The notes beneath the pieces are model-generated. The model made no database searches, was not told the DNA's origin, and saw only the letters and a list, made by a program, of their open reading frames with translations. 64,000 nucleotides of DNA from Asterias rubens (taxonomy: Eukaryota; Echinodermata; Asteroidea; Forcipulatida; Asteriidae): the NCBI RefSeq assembly GCF_902459465.1, contig NC_047073.1, positions 1,116,001-1,180,000 of the forward strand. Direction: 5' to 3'. A program made the position numbers and the translations under genes. Positions 52,064 to 63,310 of this stretch are shown one piece after another. Every line of letters starts with the position of its first letter. Position 1 is the first letter of the stretch.

Positions 52064-52439
52064 GCTGGACACTAACCCCAAATGGTAATTACTCAAAATA
52101 ATTTTTTTAACATAAAAACTTACTTATACTTGGTAACGAGTAATGAAGAGCATAGTATAAAACACTGTGAGAAATGGCTCCCTCGTGAAGTAACGTAGTT
52201 TTCGAGAAGGAATTAATATTCCATGAATTTGATTTCGAGACCTCGGTCTCAGAAATAGAAGTATCTGAAAGCACACAAATTTGTGTGAAACTGAGAAGAG
52301 TGTTTTTTATTTCATTCATTCACAACTTCGACGACCAATTGAGCTCAAATTGTCACATGTTTGTTTTTATCCATGTTGAGATACACCAAGTGGGAAGACT
52401 GGTCTTTGACAATTACCAATAGTGTCTAGTGTCTTTAAA
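52064..52439 (+). mobile_element. 'GGACACTATTGG' MITE-like family, full copy
   Basis: From 'gctggacactaaccccaaat' 'ggtaattactc' to 'gacaattaccaatagtgtct', with 'gtgagaaatggctccctcgt' and 'cgacgaccaattgagctcaa' inside. It directly abuts a different terminal-inverted-repeat element at 52494. Confidence 0.85.
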
Positions 52440-52493
52440 ATTAATGTTAAGGGTAAACAATTTCACCACCCAAAAACATTGAAAAGTGGGACT

Positions 52494-52737
52494 GTGGGTG
52501 CGTTAGCTTCCCTGTGTCGACCCCGCGGTGCTCATTCTGGTGAGCCCCTGACAAGAGCTAAGCGAACGATCACTCACCCTCTGAGGGTGCTATCATGCAC
52601 CTTGAGCCAGCCCCAAAGTGACCAACTCCACAAGCAGGGCACTTGGGGCTGAACGGGGGCGAGCCCCTGGAAGGACCTCAAAGCTATTCAGGGGCAGATC
52701 GGGGTCGACGCAGGGAAGCTAATCGAACGTACCCTTT
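52494..52737. mobile_element. GC-rich DNA-transposon-like element with ~33-bp terminal inverted repeats
   Basis: Left end 'gggtgcgttagcttccctgt' 'gtcgacccc'; right end 'ggggtcgacgcagggaagct' 'aatcgaacgtaccc', imperfect inverted repeats. The interior (aagcgaacgatcactcaccc, tgagccagccccaaagtgac, gggcgagcccctggaaggac) is GC-rich against an AT-rich background. The open frame inside is incidental. It is a non-autonomous element; copies of similar type are, to my memory, common in echinoderm genomes. Confidence 0.75.
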
Positions 52738-53289
52738 AAAACTTTGTGCGCTCATTTTGTTTTTTTGTCGTCTGCTGGTCAAGCTTATGACAACTGTGTG
52801 CTACTAGGTAGTAGTAGGCCTACTAAACTGCATTGAAATTGTTATGAAATTTTTAGTAAGATACAAAGTGATGAAATAAATTGTTTATCCTTGCTGGAAT
52901 TCTCCCGACTTGATATTGGATTGCCTTATTTTGTTTTCATTTTTTTAAATTTATACCCATTATTGGTCATGTGATCACATGTAAACATTGGTATCGCAAT
53001 CGGTCTATTGTTGATTTTATCCTGGGATGTCATTTATCTGTGAAAATAAGAATAGAAATTGACAGCTTTTAGACGAGTCCTAAACTGGCTTACTTGTGAA
53101 GACTAATAGACACGATTACTTAATTTTGTGTGCAATTGGAGGCTTCAGAGTCATATGCACTGAAGTTACACCAGCAGCATAACTACAAGGTAAATGAGGG
53201 GCACTGCCCGCAAACCAACTTAAAGATTCTTTGCACTTTCTAAACACTCATCTCCTGGTCAGTTAGCACAGGGTTACATGTATGATTTT

Positions 53290-53605
53290 GCTTTAATAAT
53301 AATAACCACTTTTTATATAGTGCTTTCCACACCCAAGGGCTTGTCAAAGCGCTTAAACCATCCCAGCTCCCTGGGGAGAGTATACAGCTTGTTCGACAAT
53401 TATTTATGCGCTACTCAGCTTAACCAATCACAAGAACCATCTCTGCCCTTATATGTACCTGTTTACCCTTGGGTGTAGAGAAGCAATTATAGTTGTGTCT
53501 TGCTCAGGGACACAAGTGTCATGACCGGGACTCGAACCCACACTCAGCTGAGCAGAAGCACAAGAGCTTGATCTCGGTGCTGTTATCCACTTGGCACCCC
53601 TCTTA
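53290..53605 (-). mobile_element. tRNA-headed SINE, full-length reverse copy
   Basis: On the minus strand it reads head 'gggtgccaagtggataacag', box B 'gtgggttcgagtcccggtca', then 'acttgtgtccctgagcaaga', 'ttctctacacccaagggtaa' and 'gtatactctccccagggagc'. It continues 'gcgctttgacaagcccttgg' to a tail 'aaagtggttattattattaa'. Pol III head, tRNA-unrelated body and ATT tail make it a typical SINE, about 310 bp. Most complete copy here. Confidence 0.85.
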
Positions 53606-53854
53606 TACACACAATGGTGGGCTCTAAACAGCCGCTCGTACTATTAAACCAAAGGAAATAATATGGTCAATTTGCAAAATGATGTTCCTGATGCTCTTGT
53701 TCAGCACTTCCCTTACTGCTATCATAGGGTCATGACCAGCTTACCGTTTACCTTATATTGGCGTAGAATCGTAGTTACAATTTTTTAGATGGTTGTCAGA
53801 AAATAAAAGTAATAAAAATCTCATTTTAAAAGCCAAATTTGTGAAAAGATGCGT

Positions 53855-55557
53855 TTAGCTACTGGGCAATCTCTAGTCTAGTTGGTAAGACACTGCTCTT
53901 AAATTGGAATGGTCATGGGTTCACATCCCACCCGAGTGATATGCATGTAATTTTTTTTCACAGGACTTCGGAAAGTATTGAGTATACCAACACACATTGG
54001 TGATGGGTGAAAACCAACAGTATTCTTTATCCTCGATGCAAATTTAATATCTATTATATATCATTGCGGTACCTGCTGCCAAAACATAGGATTCGAACTG
54101 CCTCTATAGCTATCGGTAGTCTAGTTGGTAAGACACTGCTCTAGAATTGCAAGGGGCGCGGGTTCAAATCCCACCCGAGTAATATGCCTATGATATTTTT
54201 ACAGTGCTAACACACATCGGTGATCATCGATAGGTAAAAATCAACAATTAATATTCTTTATCCCCGATGCAAATGTAACGTCTATTATTGCGGTACCCGC
54301 TGCCAAAACAAAGGATTCTATGATGCCTCTAGCTACCGAGCAATCTCGCTAGTCTAGTTGGTAAGACACTGCCCTAGAATTGCAAGGGTCATGGGTTCGA
54401 ATCCAACCCAGGTAATATGCCTTAGGTGATATTTCTTCACAGGACTCGGGAAAGTACTGAGTATACAGTGCTAACACACATCATTGATGGGTAAAAACCA
54501 ACAGTTAATATTCTTTATCCCAGATGCAAATTTAACATCTATGTTGCGGTACTCGCTGCCAAAACATAGGATTCTAAGATGCCTCTAGCTACCGAGCAAT
54601 CTCGCTAGTCTAGTTGGTAAGACACTGCTCTAGAATTGCAAGGGTCATGGGTTCGAATCCCACCCAGGTAATATGCCGCAGGTGATATTTCTTCACAGGA
54701 CTCGGGAAAGTACCGAGTATACAGTGCTAACACACATCATTGATGGGTAAAAACCAACAGTTAATATTCTTTATCCCAGATGTAAATTTAACATCTATGT
54801 TGCGGTACTCGCTGCCAAAACATAGGATTCTAAGATGCCTCTAGCTACCAAGCAATCTCGCTAGTCTAGTTGGTAAGACACTGCTCTAGAATTGCAAGGG
54901 TCATGGGTTCGAATCCCACCCAGGTAATATGCCGCAGGTGATATTTCTTCACAGGACTCGGGAAAGTACCGAGTATACAGTGCTAACACACATCATTGAT
55001 GGGTAAAAACCAACAGTAAATATTCTTTATCCCAGATGCAAATTTAACATCTATGTTGCGGTACTCGCTGCCAAAACATAGGATTCTAAGATGCCTCTAG
55101 CTACCAAGCAATCTCGGTAGTCTAGTTGGTAAGACACTGCTCTAGAATTGCAAGGGTCATGGGTTCGAATCCCACCCAGGTAATATGCAGCAGGTGATAT
55201 TTCTTCACAGGACTCGGGAAAGTACCGAGTATACAGTGCTAACACACATCATTGATGGGTAAAAACCAACAGTTAATATTCTTTATCCCAGATGTAAATT
55301 TAACATCTATGTTGCGGTACTCGCTGCCAAAACATAGGATTCTAAGATGCCTCGAGCTACCAAGCAATCTCGCTAGTCTAGTTGGTAAGACACTGCTCTA
55401 GAATTGCAAGGGTCATGGGTTCGAATCCAACCCGAGTAATATGCCTGTGATAATTTTTCACAGGACTCGGGAAAGTACCGAGTATACAGTGCTAACACAC
55501 ATTGGTGATGGGTAAAAACCAACAATTAATATTCTTTATCCCTGATGCAATTTTATC
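53855..55557 (+). repeat. Seven-copy tandem array of a 256-bp tRNA-like unit
   Basis: The landmark TAGTCTAGTTGGTAAGACAC starts at 53874, 54117, 54350, 54606, 54862, 55118 and 55374; the last four intervals are exactly 256 bp. Each unit holds a D-arm-like GTCT-AGTTGGTA-AGAC (box A), 'actgctctagaattgcaagg' and box B/T arm 'catgggttcgaatcccacc'. A 3' part has 'cacaggactcgggaaagtac', 'gctaacacacatc' and 'ttaatattctttatcc'. The anticodon stem and acceptor stem do not close, so it is tRNA-derived and not a tRNA gene cluster. The middle copies are the most alike. Confidence 0.92.
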
Positions 55558-55689
55558 AAATGTGACCAACCGTCGTTGACAATGTAAAAGAAATTAGATA
55601 GACTAGTGTTGTTACTATTGAGAAAACCAAATAATTGAAACTGTTATATAACCAATGGGGGAAAGTCAGAGAATAGACTCTAAAGTGTA

Positions 55690-55755
55690 GATTCGTGAAT
55701 ACAATGTACTCGCCTTCGGCTCGTACATTCTATTCACGAATCTACACTTTCTCGT
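55690..55755. repeat. Near-perfect 66-bp hairpin 'GTGTAGATTCGTGAAT'
   Basis: AAGTGTAGATTCGTGAATAC and the reverse arm ATTCACGAATCTACACTTT flank TGTACTCG-CCTTCGG-CTCGTACA, so the stem runs almost end to end. A diverged copy lies at 35175-35250 in a DNAI3 intron. No coding capacity; MITE-like or an RNA hairpin. Confidence 0.8.
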
Positions 55756-56410
55756 CCATTCTCCTTAACAGACTCTTCATGGAGGTTGAGACTCCTCATA
55801 GCCAATGTGACATTTTGATATGCCTTTGTGTATTGACTTTACTCTCTGTAGGCATTACTTGTGTATAGACTCTGCATCAACAGAGCACCAAGGGTGCCAG
55901 CACCCCTCATAGCCACTTTAATTATATGCCCTTTGTAATATTTTTACTCTCTGTGCTTATAGAGTATAGACTCTTATAAGGCTGCCAATTGCAACCTCCC
56001 ATAGCCAATGTAGTGGTATGCCTTAGCAGGTTGTGATCTTTTTACACTCTGTACACTGTAGTATCATTTTACACTCTGTACACTGTAGTATCATTTTACA
56101 CTCTGTGCACTGTAGTATCATTTTACACTCTGTACACTGTAGTATAGACTCATTGTGAAGTTTGCCAATTGCAACCCCCTCATAGCCAATGTAATGGAAT
56201 GCCAGTGCCTTGTATCATGTATAGACTCTTCATAAGGTTGCCAATTACAACCCCTCATAGCCAATGTAATGATATGCCTTGCTTGTTGTAATCGTTTTAC
56301 ACTCTGTACAATGTAGTATAGACTCTTTGCCAACTCAATGTCCACCCCTCATAGTAGCCAAAGTGACTTTGTGGTATGCCTTTTGTAGTCATTTTTGTTC
56401 TATGTACAGA
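55756..56410 (+). repeat. Degenerate tandem repeats 'cctcatagccaatgt'
   Basis: Units of roughly 60-130 bp built from 'tagactcttcataagg', 'ttgccaattgcaacccc', 'tcatagccaatgtaatg', 'gtatgcctt' and 'ttttacactctgtacactgt'. Between 56040 and 56150 the last phrase repeats four times at about 27-bp spacing (actctgtacactgtagtatc). Non-coding. Confidence 0.8.
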
Positions 56411-57835
56411 ACATGGTGTACATGTACAGACTCATCATGAAGGGTACATTTACTTTACGGCTGGTGCAGTCATAGGAGTAAATATTTTTGTACCGTTAAT
56501 GTATGGTAGAAAATGGCTCGTATTCAAGCGGCTAATTAGGTATTAATTAGTGGACCGATTGAGCTTCCTCCTAAATTAAGTCTGCATTTCCAGAGGTATG
56601 ATCTATCTGAGATTGAATAGTAAATTTTCATATTTTTTTTGGAACATAAAGGGTATATTTATTTTTTGGTTTTGCCCAGAGGGTCTATCAGAATAAATTT
56701 TTATTTTTAAATAAAATATCGTAGTAAATTTTAATCTTTTTTTGTAACATAAACGGGTATAATTATTTATTTTGGGGTTTTGTTATGTCTGGACGATGAG
56801 GTCTCAATTGCGGCGGCTAATTACTGGTTAATTATACAACAATTTTTTTCAGAATTGTGAGACAAAATATACTCTTAATTACGTACATTAAAAATTTCGT
56901 TCAAATAACAAAGGATGGAGGTCAAAATTCGACCTCCTTTTACTGCATTGGCTCTATTTACAATTAATTTCCGGAGCCAGAAACGCGGCTAGGTTTCAGC
57001 TCGATGTGAGGGCCCGGGATCGGGAGCGGGCGGGATGGATCGCGTGTGTGAATAATCACGTGTGTATTGCACCGACATTACATTTTTCAGAATAGTGCAG
57101 TGAGAACGAGTCGGGTGTGATTGGGGTCTTTTTTGCCAAGTATTTTCTATGTAGCAGCGTCAAAAATCGTGCCTCTCTGTCACATCGTCATCCGGCAACT
57201 ATTTATGCAGCTTATAGCAGATTTCTTGAGGCGATTTTTTGAGCCAAAGTAATTTTTCTAGTGTTTTTTTTAGTAAGGTCTAGTTTTGTAATCTTCAGTG
57301 CGAGTGTTGCATGTTGCCTTCACCCGTTAAGAGACGTGAAGCACCGGGTACCCGGCCCCCAACAAAACAACCGTAAGTGACGTTAGTTGATTATATCCAC
57401 AAATCATGAAGAACATTTTTAATTATAGCATTATTGTTGTTTGACTGAAATTTAGGTTTCCGATATGCATTTAGAGACGTGAAAGCCATTATCCCAAAAC
57501 CTAAATTGACTGTGAGGTTCTGCGGGCCAACGGCATTGCCGATGTTCGCAACGACCTCACCCGGCCTCACACGGGCCATGGACCCATGGACCAACCCGTC
57601 CAGAGCCACTACCCAATACCCGGTGAAAGTTAAAGACCCATGCTGCTGTACAGCGTTGATTTTTGTGCTCATTCTTATCCTGTCACTTTCAAAGTGCCGA
57701 TCTAAAATTTCTCAATGCTCAATATATTACCGATGTTGTGCTGCATGGTTGATGTTTTTCGAGGCTCATGTTATTGAAATGTTGCCAATGAACCGATATT
57801 TCAGCTCTCAATCTGTTCACAAGTGGATGTTGTAA
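56411..57835. other. Intergenic; CG-rich segment near 56940-57375 with a strong donor
   Basis: Mostly AT-rich, but 56975-57060 and 57300-57375 are CG-containing, with an E-box CACGTG (57058-57063). 'aacaaccGTAAGTGACG' (GT at 57373) is a consensus donor. This could be a promoter and first exon of a plus-strand transcript, possibly the modular locus further right. No conserved open frame is seen. Confidence 0.35.
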
Positions 57836-57970
57836 TATTTATTGTGGATAACTTTCCGGATGGCGCCACCACTTTTTCACTCATTTTTACAAAAAGGGAT
57901 ATCTCATTGAGGTAAATTAGATACTATATTATTTCATATTGAGTGAAAAAGTGGTGGCGCCATACGGAAT
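57836..57970. mobile_element. Inverted-repeat element 'GAGTGAAAAAGTGGTGGCGCCAT'
   Basis: Left arm 'ttccggatggcgccaccact' 'ttttcactc' and right arm 'gagtgaaaaagtggtggcgc' 'catacggaa' are inverted repeats of ~29 bp around an AT core (gggatatctcattgaggtaa). Two direct half-copies stand at 1-160. Confidence 0.8.
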
Positions 57971-58414
57971 CTTTTCCCATCTAAACATGTTGCCCAATCT
58001 TTCAAAACTTCCTGAGTTAATGTTCTTAAACTCTGAGATTGTCTTAAAATGGACGTTGTAATTTCTCTGCACATTGTCTCTGGGCTTATGATACTCAAAT
58101 TATTCAGTAGGCCTACCTAAGAATTTCCAAACCTGAATTTTGTTTTATTAACTAAGTAAAATATTATTCCATGAAGCCAATGTTGTGACGTCTGAGAATT
58201 GATTCATTTTCAAAACAAAGGATCACAACCTTTCAATTTTGTTTTAGTTTTTTTCCCTTGTTGATTGTTTGCTTTTGTTTGTATCCTGTCACTCACAGAC
58301 CTCCCACTCTAAAACTTTTGGATGTTCAATTTATTACCAATATTGTGCTATCTTTGGTCTATTTCTCAAAATATTGCCAATGTACTGATATTTAGCTCCC
58401 AAATTGTTCAGAAG

Positions 58415-59150
58415 CTTTCGAAAAATTCGGACACTTTTTATTTTGACGATAAATCGATACGGTATAAAAAATAATCATGATTGTTTTTTCTTTGTTAAAT
58501 TTGGGAGGAAGAACTTCTTGTGTGTTTTGCTTTTATTTTGTTTATATACTTTTTGATCGACCCGCTGTCGGAAAAATTCTGACACCTTTGATTTTGCAAT
58601 AAGTCAATCGCTATAAAAAATTATCATGATTGTTTTTTCTTTGTTTTATTTGGGAGAAGAACTTCTTGTGTGTTTTGCTTTTATTTATTTTATAATTTTT
58701 TTAATCGACCAGCTGTCGAAAAATTTCAACACTTTTAATTTTGCTGATTAGTCGAAGCTTTAAAAAAATATTCATGATTGTTTTTTCTTTGTTTAAACTG
58801 CACAGTTTCATAAAGCCTGTAAGCACTAATATTTGCTTAGCATGAAATTGCTTCCTTAATATAAACAGGATTCCCAACCAAATTTTAATTTGTTGCATAT
58901 TGCTTGTCACTGGTATTCAGCTGTTGTTTGCTTATAAATCCTGATTATTTCGTGGAAATTTGGTTAGTAATCCTGTTTTTAATAAGAAAGAAATTTCATG
59001 CTAAGCAAATTTGTGTGCTTACATGTTTGATGAAATTGGGCTTATCGAAAATTCTGACACTTTTTATTATGCCGATATGAAGTAGATGCGCTATATTAAA
59101 AAATGTGATCATGATTGTTTTTTCTTTAATTGATTTGGGGAAGAACTTTA
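58415..59150 (+). repeat. ~140-bp tandem repeat, three copies plus a displaced fourth
   Basis: Each unit runs 'tcgaaaaattcggacacttt' ... 'tcatgattgttttttctttg' ... 'aagaacttcttgtgtgtttt' 'gcttttattt'. Copies begin near 58426, 58566 and 58716. A fourth (59046-59150) is separated from the third by the element at 58798-59045, which clearly inserted into the array. Confidence 0.8.
58798..59045. mobile_element. MITE-like palindromic element inside the 140-bp array
   Basis: Left arm 'tttgcttagcatgaaattgc', 'aaacaggattcccaaccaaa'; right arm 'tttggttagtaatcctgttt', 'gaaatttcatgctaagcaaa', then 'tgatgaaattgggctta'. It interrupts a tandem repeat. Distant relatives are at 10490-10860, 28350-28620 and 44110-44300. 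Confidence 0.75.
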
Positions 59151-59179
59151 GCTTACAATGACAGCGTCAATAAGCATTC

Positions 59180-59340
59180 AAAATTTACCGCGGTCCGCGG
59201 TCGCGTAGTATGAAAGCGGCGAACTCACACGCGTTTTCGTTCTTATTATTTAGGTACCAATCTCATCTCTTCGACAACCCCTCTCGCCTAATATGACGTC
59301 ACAAGAAGGCACCTTTTACCGCATACTTCCTACATTTTGT
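59180..59340 (+). promoter_or_regulatory. Possible promoter with CRE palindrome
   Basis: A CG-rich stretch (taccgcggtccgcggtcgcg, about 59189) is followed by TGACGTCA at 59294-59301, a full cAMP-response-element palindrome. About 190 bp further on is a strong donor (cattcGTAAGTTT, GT at 59531). The combination fits a promoter and first exon for the modular locus to the right. Inferred from motifs only. Confidence 0.35.
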
Positions 59341-61015
59341 CCAGAAGAAATTGGATCCGCGGCTCAATTAGAGGCTCACTTATTCAGGATGCGGCGGCAA
59401 ACATTCGCTGTGCTGATTTGTTTCTGCCTGCAATGCAAGTGCACGTCGTTTGTTCGATAGAGTTTGTTACCTCTCGAAAGTTGCAGAAAGTCTCATCTGT
59501 AAATAGCTTAGCTGAGCACCTAGTGCATTCGTAAGTTTAATAACTGGTTCATATTATATTATTTTAAATTTCAAGTGGTTGAAACTTTTGTGTTTTTTTC
59601 TCCTTATTTATAAAATCTCTTGGAATTTATTTTCCATACACGGTTTTTGCCCAGTGGAAATGGCATTGTATTTCGTTAATGTTTTTTTTTTTTTTTTTTC
59701 AAAAATCGTTTACAACTTGCCTTTGACCTGTGGTTAAAGATGTAATGTTAGTGTTATTATCCATTTGTTATTATTTACAAAAAATAAACAACAAACTTAA
59801 GTTTATGTTTTTTTAATTCTCCAAAATTGGTGCTGTTTTGTTCACGGTCTTTAAAAACATACCAATCCTGTTATTTTTAATAATGCGGTTATTATGTTGT
59901 GTATGTCTTGATTCTGTCTCTGTTGCCATGCTGGTTGTTTCTTTGACAGATTTGGCTGCTGCTTGCAAAGACCATCGATGAAAGCCTAACAACTTGCAAC
60001 ATGTCTAGAAATTCACTGCAGGTTATCCATGTGACTGTACAGGTTGTGCTATTTAGAAAACTCTGTTACACTTCAACCACTGTAGGTCATCCATGTCACT
60101 GCAACTATCATCTTCAATGGGTACGTCTTGAAGTTTTATCCAAATCTACTCAATTTGAACTTTACTTTGTCTCTACTGAGGTCAAATCTCAAATTGTTCC
60201 CAGGCTGATTTTGTGTCATTCATGAAACATTACCAAAGTTTGTGCCATTCTTAAAACAAAATTGCAAATCTAACGATAGTTCAACTCCCAATTAATTCAA
60301 AATTAATAAATTGTTCACTCTTGAGATCCTTCTTTTGAAATTGAATTTTATTAAAAATGGTCGATCGCGAGGGCCATGCCATCCCTCGGCCGCCCCAGCT
60401 GTAATGAATGTAAAATAAAAATGGTCGGAAATCAATGCCAGTTTGATTGGTTAACAAACCTAATTATCAGCCAACCCTAGATGTAATAAGGTAATGATGC
60501 CCTCCCTTGAAACTTCTTAACCTAGTTTTTTTTTAATTTTTAAGAAATTTGTCCTCGGCAAATGTGCTTTTTCTTAATTTTCACAATATACAAGTTGGTA
60601 CTGTGTTGTTGACTGTCTTTCAAAAACTTACCAATCTTGTGGTTGTTAATAATGTGTCTAACAATGTCATGTGTTTCTTAATTCTGTCGCCATTGCCATG
60701 CTGGTTGTTTTTTGACAGAGTTGGCTGCTGCTTGCACAGATGATGGAAGTCTGACAACTTGGAACAGGCTGTGCTGTCTAGAAACTCTGTTACACTTCAA
60801 CCACAGTAGGTAATCCAGGTGACGTTAACTGTTATCTTCAATGGGTAAGTCTTGAAGTTTTATTCCATATCTACTCAATTTGATTTTTAATTTGTCTCAT
60901 CAAACAAAACTTGTCCCATACACCAAGGTCATATCTCTCTGTTGTTTTTTAACCTGGTCCAGTCCTCGGACATTGCAACTGAAACCATTTGTTTTCAGTT
61001 TTACATTGTTTCAAA

Positions 61016-61315
61016 GGCAGTGGACACTATTGGTAATTACTCAAAATAATTATTAGCATAAAACCTTTTTGGTAACAAGTAATGGGAAGAGGTTGATAGT
61101 ATGAAACACTGTGAGAAACAGCTCCCTCTGAAGTGACATAGTTTTCGGGAAAGAAGTAATTTCGACCAATTTGATTTGAAGACCTCAGATTAAGATTTTG
61201 AGGTCTCGCAATTAAGCATCTGAAAGCACTAAACTTTGTGTGACAAGGGTGTTTTTCTTTCATTATTATCTCGCAAATTTTATGACCGATTGAGCTCAAA
61301 TTTTCACAGGTTCGT
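61016..61315 (+). mobile_element. 'GGACACTATTGG' MITE-like family, 3'-truncated copy
   Basis: Begins 'gtggacactattggtaatta', includes 'gtgagaaacagctccctctg' and 'tgaccgattgagctcaaatt', and ends near 'ttcacaggttcgtt' without the right terminus. Inserted between exon-like blocks 2 and 3 of the modular locus. Confidence 0.85.
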
Positions 61316-62914
61316 TAGTTTATGTATGCATCTTCTGAACCTCATGTTTCTTCATTATTTTTTCTCAAGCAGAAGTTTTTATATTTTTTTATTTTCACAA
61401 TGTACAAGTTGGTACTGTTTTGTTGACTTTTTTTCAAAAACTTACAAATCTATTGATTTTTCATAATGTGTCTGAAAATCTCATGTATTTCTTAATTTTT
61501 TCTCTGTTGCCATGCTAGTTGTTTCTTTGACAGAGTTTGCTGCTGCCTGTACAGATGATGATGTCTAACAACTTGGATCGTGTCTAGAACTGCAGGCTGT
61601 CCCTGGACCGTAAAGGTTGTTATATCTAGGAACTCAATGCTTCACTTCAAACACTAGATCATCCATGTGACTGCAACTATTATCTACATTGGGTAAGTCT
61701 TGAAGTTTTATCCCATATCTACTCAATTTGCACTTTACTTTGTCTCAATTCAAACAAAACTTGTCCAGTGCGCTAAGGTCATATCTCTTAGGTTTTTTTT
61801 ATCTACCCTATCAAGTATTCAGACACTTGTAACTAAAAAATATTAACAAACTCAGAAAACTCTAGATGTTAAATGCTAATGCGGCCCAGTCCCTTGAAAC
61901 TTTTTAACTTAGTGTCTTTCAATCCCAAGCAAATGTGCTTTTTCTTAATTTTCACAATGTACAACTTGGTACTGTTTTGTTGAATGTCTTTCAAAAACTT
62001 ACCAATCTTGTGATGTTTAATAATGTGTCTGATAATCTAATGTATTTCTTAATTCTTTTTCTGTTGCCGTGCTGGTTGTTTCTTTGACAGAGTTGGTTGC
62101 TGCCTGTACAGATGATGGAAGTCTCTTTGAACATGTCTAGAAACTCACTGCTACACTTCAACCACTGTAGGTCACTCATGTGACGCTAACTGTTATCTTC
62201 AGTGGGTAAGTCTTGAAGTTTTATTCCATATCTAGCCTACTCAACTTGATTTTAATTTGTCTCTTCAAACAAAACTTGTCCCATGCACCGAGGTCATATC
62301 TCTCTGTTGTTTTTTAACCTGATCCAGTCCTCGGACATTGCAACTAAAATCATTTGTTTTCAGTTTTACATTGTTTTAAAAAGAAAATGCAGCCCAGTCC
62401 CTTGAAACTTCTGAACCTCGTGTTTTTCATTATTTTTTTCTCAAGCATATGTTGTTGGTTTTTTTTTCACAATGTACAAGTTCTACTGTTTTGTTGACTG
62501 TCTTCCAAAAACTTACAAATCTCTTGATTGTGTCTGATAATGTCATGTGTTTCTTAATTCTGTCTCTGTTGCGATGTTGTTTGTTTCTTTGACAGAGTTG
62601 GCTGCTGCCTGCACAGATCATTGGAGTCTAACAACTTTGAACATGTCTAGAAACTCACTGCAGGTTATCCATGTGACTGTGCAGGTTATGCTATCCAGAA
62701 ACTCTTGGCTACACTACAACCACAGTAGGTCATCCAGGTGACGCTAACTGTTATCTTTAATGGGTAAGTCTTGAAGTTTTATTCCATTTCTAGCTTACTC
62801 AACTTGATTTATAATTTGTCTCATCAAACAAAACTTGTCCAATACAGCGAGTTTTTTTTTTAACCTGATCCAGTCCTCGGACATTGCAACTGAAATCATT
62901 TGTTTTCATTTTTA

Positions 62915-63310
62915 AAGACAGTGGACACTATTGGTAATTGTCAAAGACCAGTCTTCTCTCTTGGTGTATCTCAACATATGCATAAAATAACAAATCTGTG
63001 AAAACTTGAGCTCAATCAGTGGTCGAAGTTGCGAGATTTTAATGAAAGAAAAAACACCCTTGTCGCACCTTGGTCACACGGAGTTGTGTGCTTTCAGATG
63101 CTTGATTTCGAGACCTCAAATTCTAAATCTGTGGTCTCGAAATCAAATTCGTGGAAAATAACTTCTTTCTCAAAAACTACGTCACTTCAGAGGGAGCTGT
63201 TTCTCACAATGTTTTATACTATCAACCTCTTCCCATTACTCGTCATCAAGAAAGGTTTTATGACAATAAGTATTTTGAGTAATTACCAATAGTGTCCACT
63301 GCCTTTAAAA
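62915..63310 (-). mobile_element. 'GGACACTATTGG' MITE-like family, reverse full copy
   Basis: Bounded by 'agtggacactattggtaatt' (62930) and 'aattaccaatagtgtccact' (63281), with nested inverted 'gatttcgagacctcaaattc' / 'gtggtctcgaaatcaaattc'. Full length, inserted between blocks 5 and 6 of the modular locus. Best copy for defining the family. Confidence 0.9.

Noticed and set aside
53855-55557. Cluster of seven tRNA genes
   Set aside because: D arm and T arm are tRNA-like, but the anticodon stem and acceptor stem do not pair and the units extend to 256 bp with non-tRNA sequence. It is a tRNA-derived repeat.
57391-57835. Opposed frames of 93 and 118 residues
   Set aside because: They overlap each other on opposite strands, resemble nothing recognised, and the region fits a promoter-proximal non-coding stretch better.
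62547-62741. Frame reading ELAAACTDHWSLTTLNMSRN as a real protein repeat
   Set aside because: The same frame stops early in sibling modules (after AAACKDHR and AAACTDDDV) and block indels break frame, so coding is not conserved.
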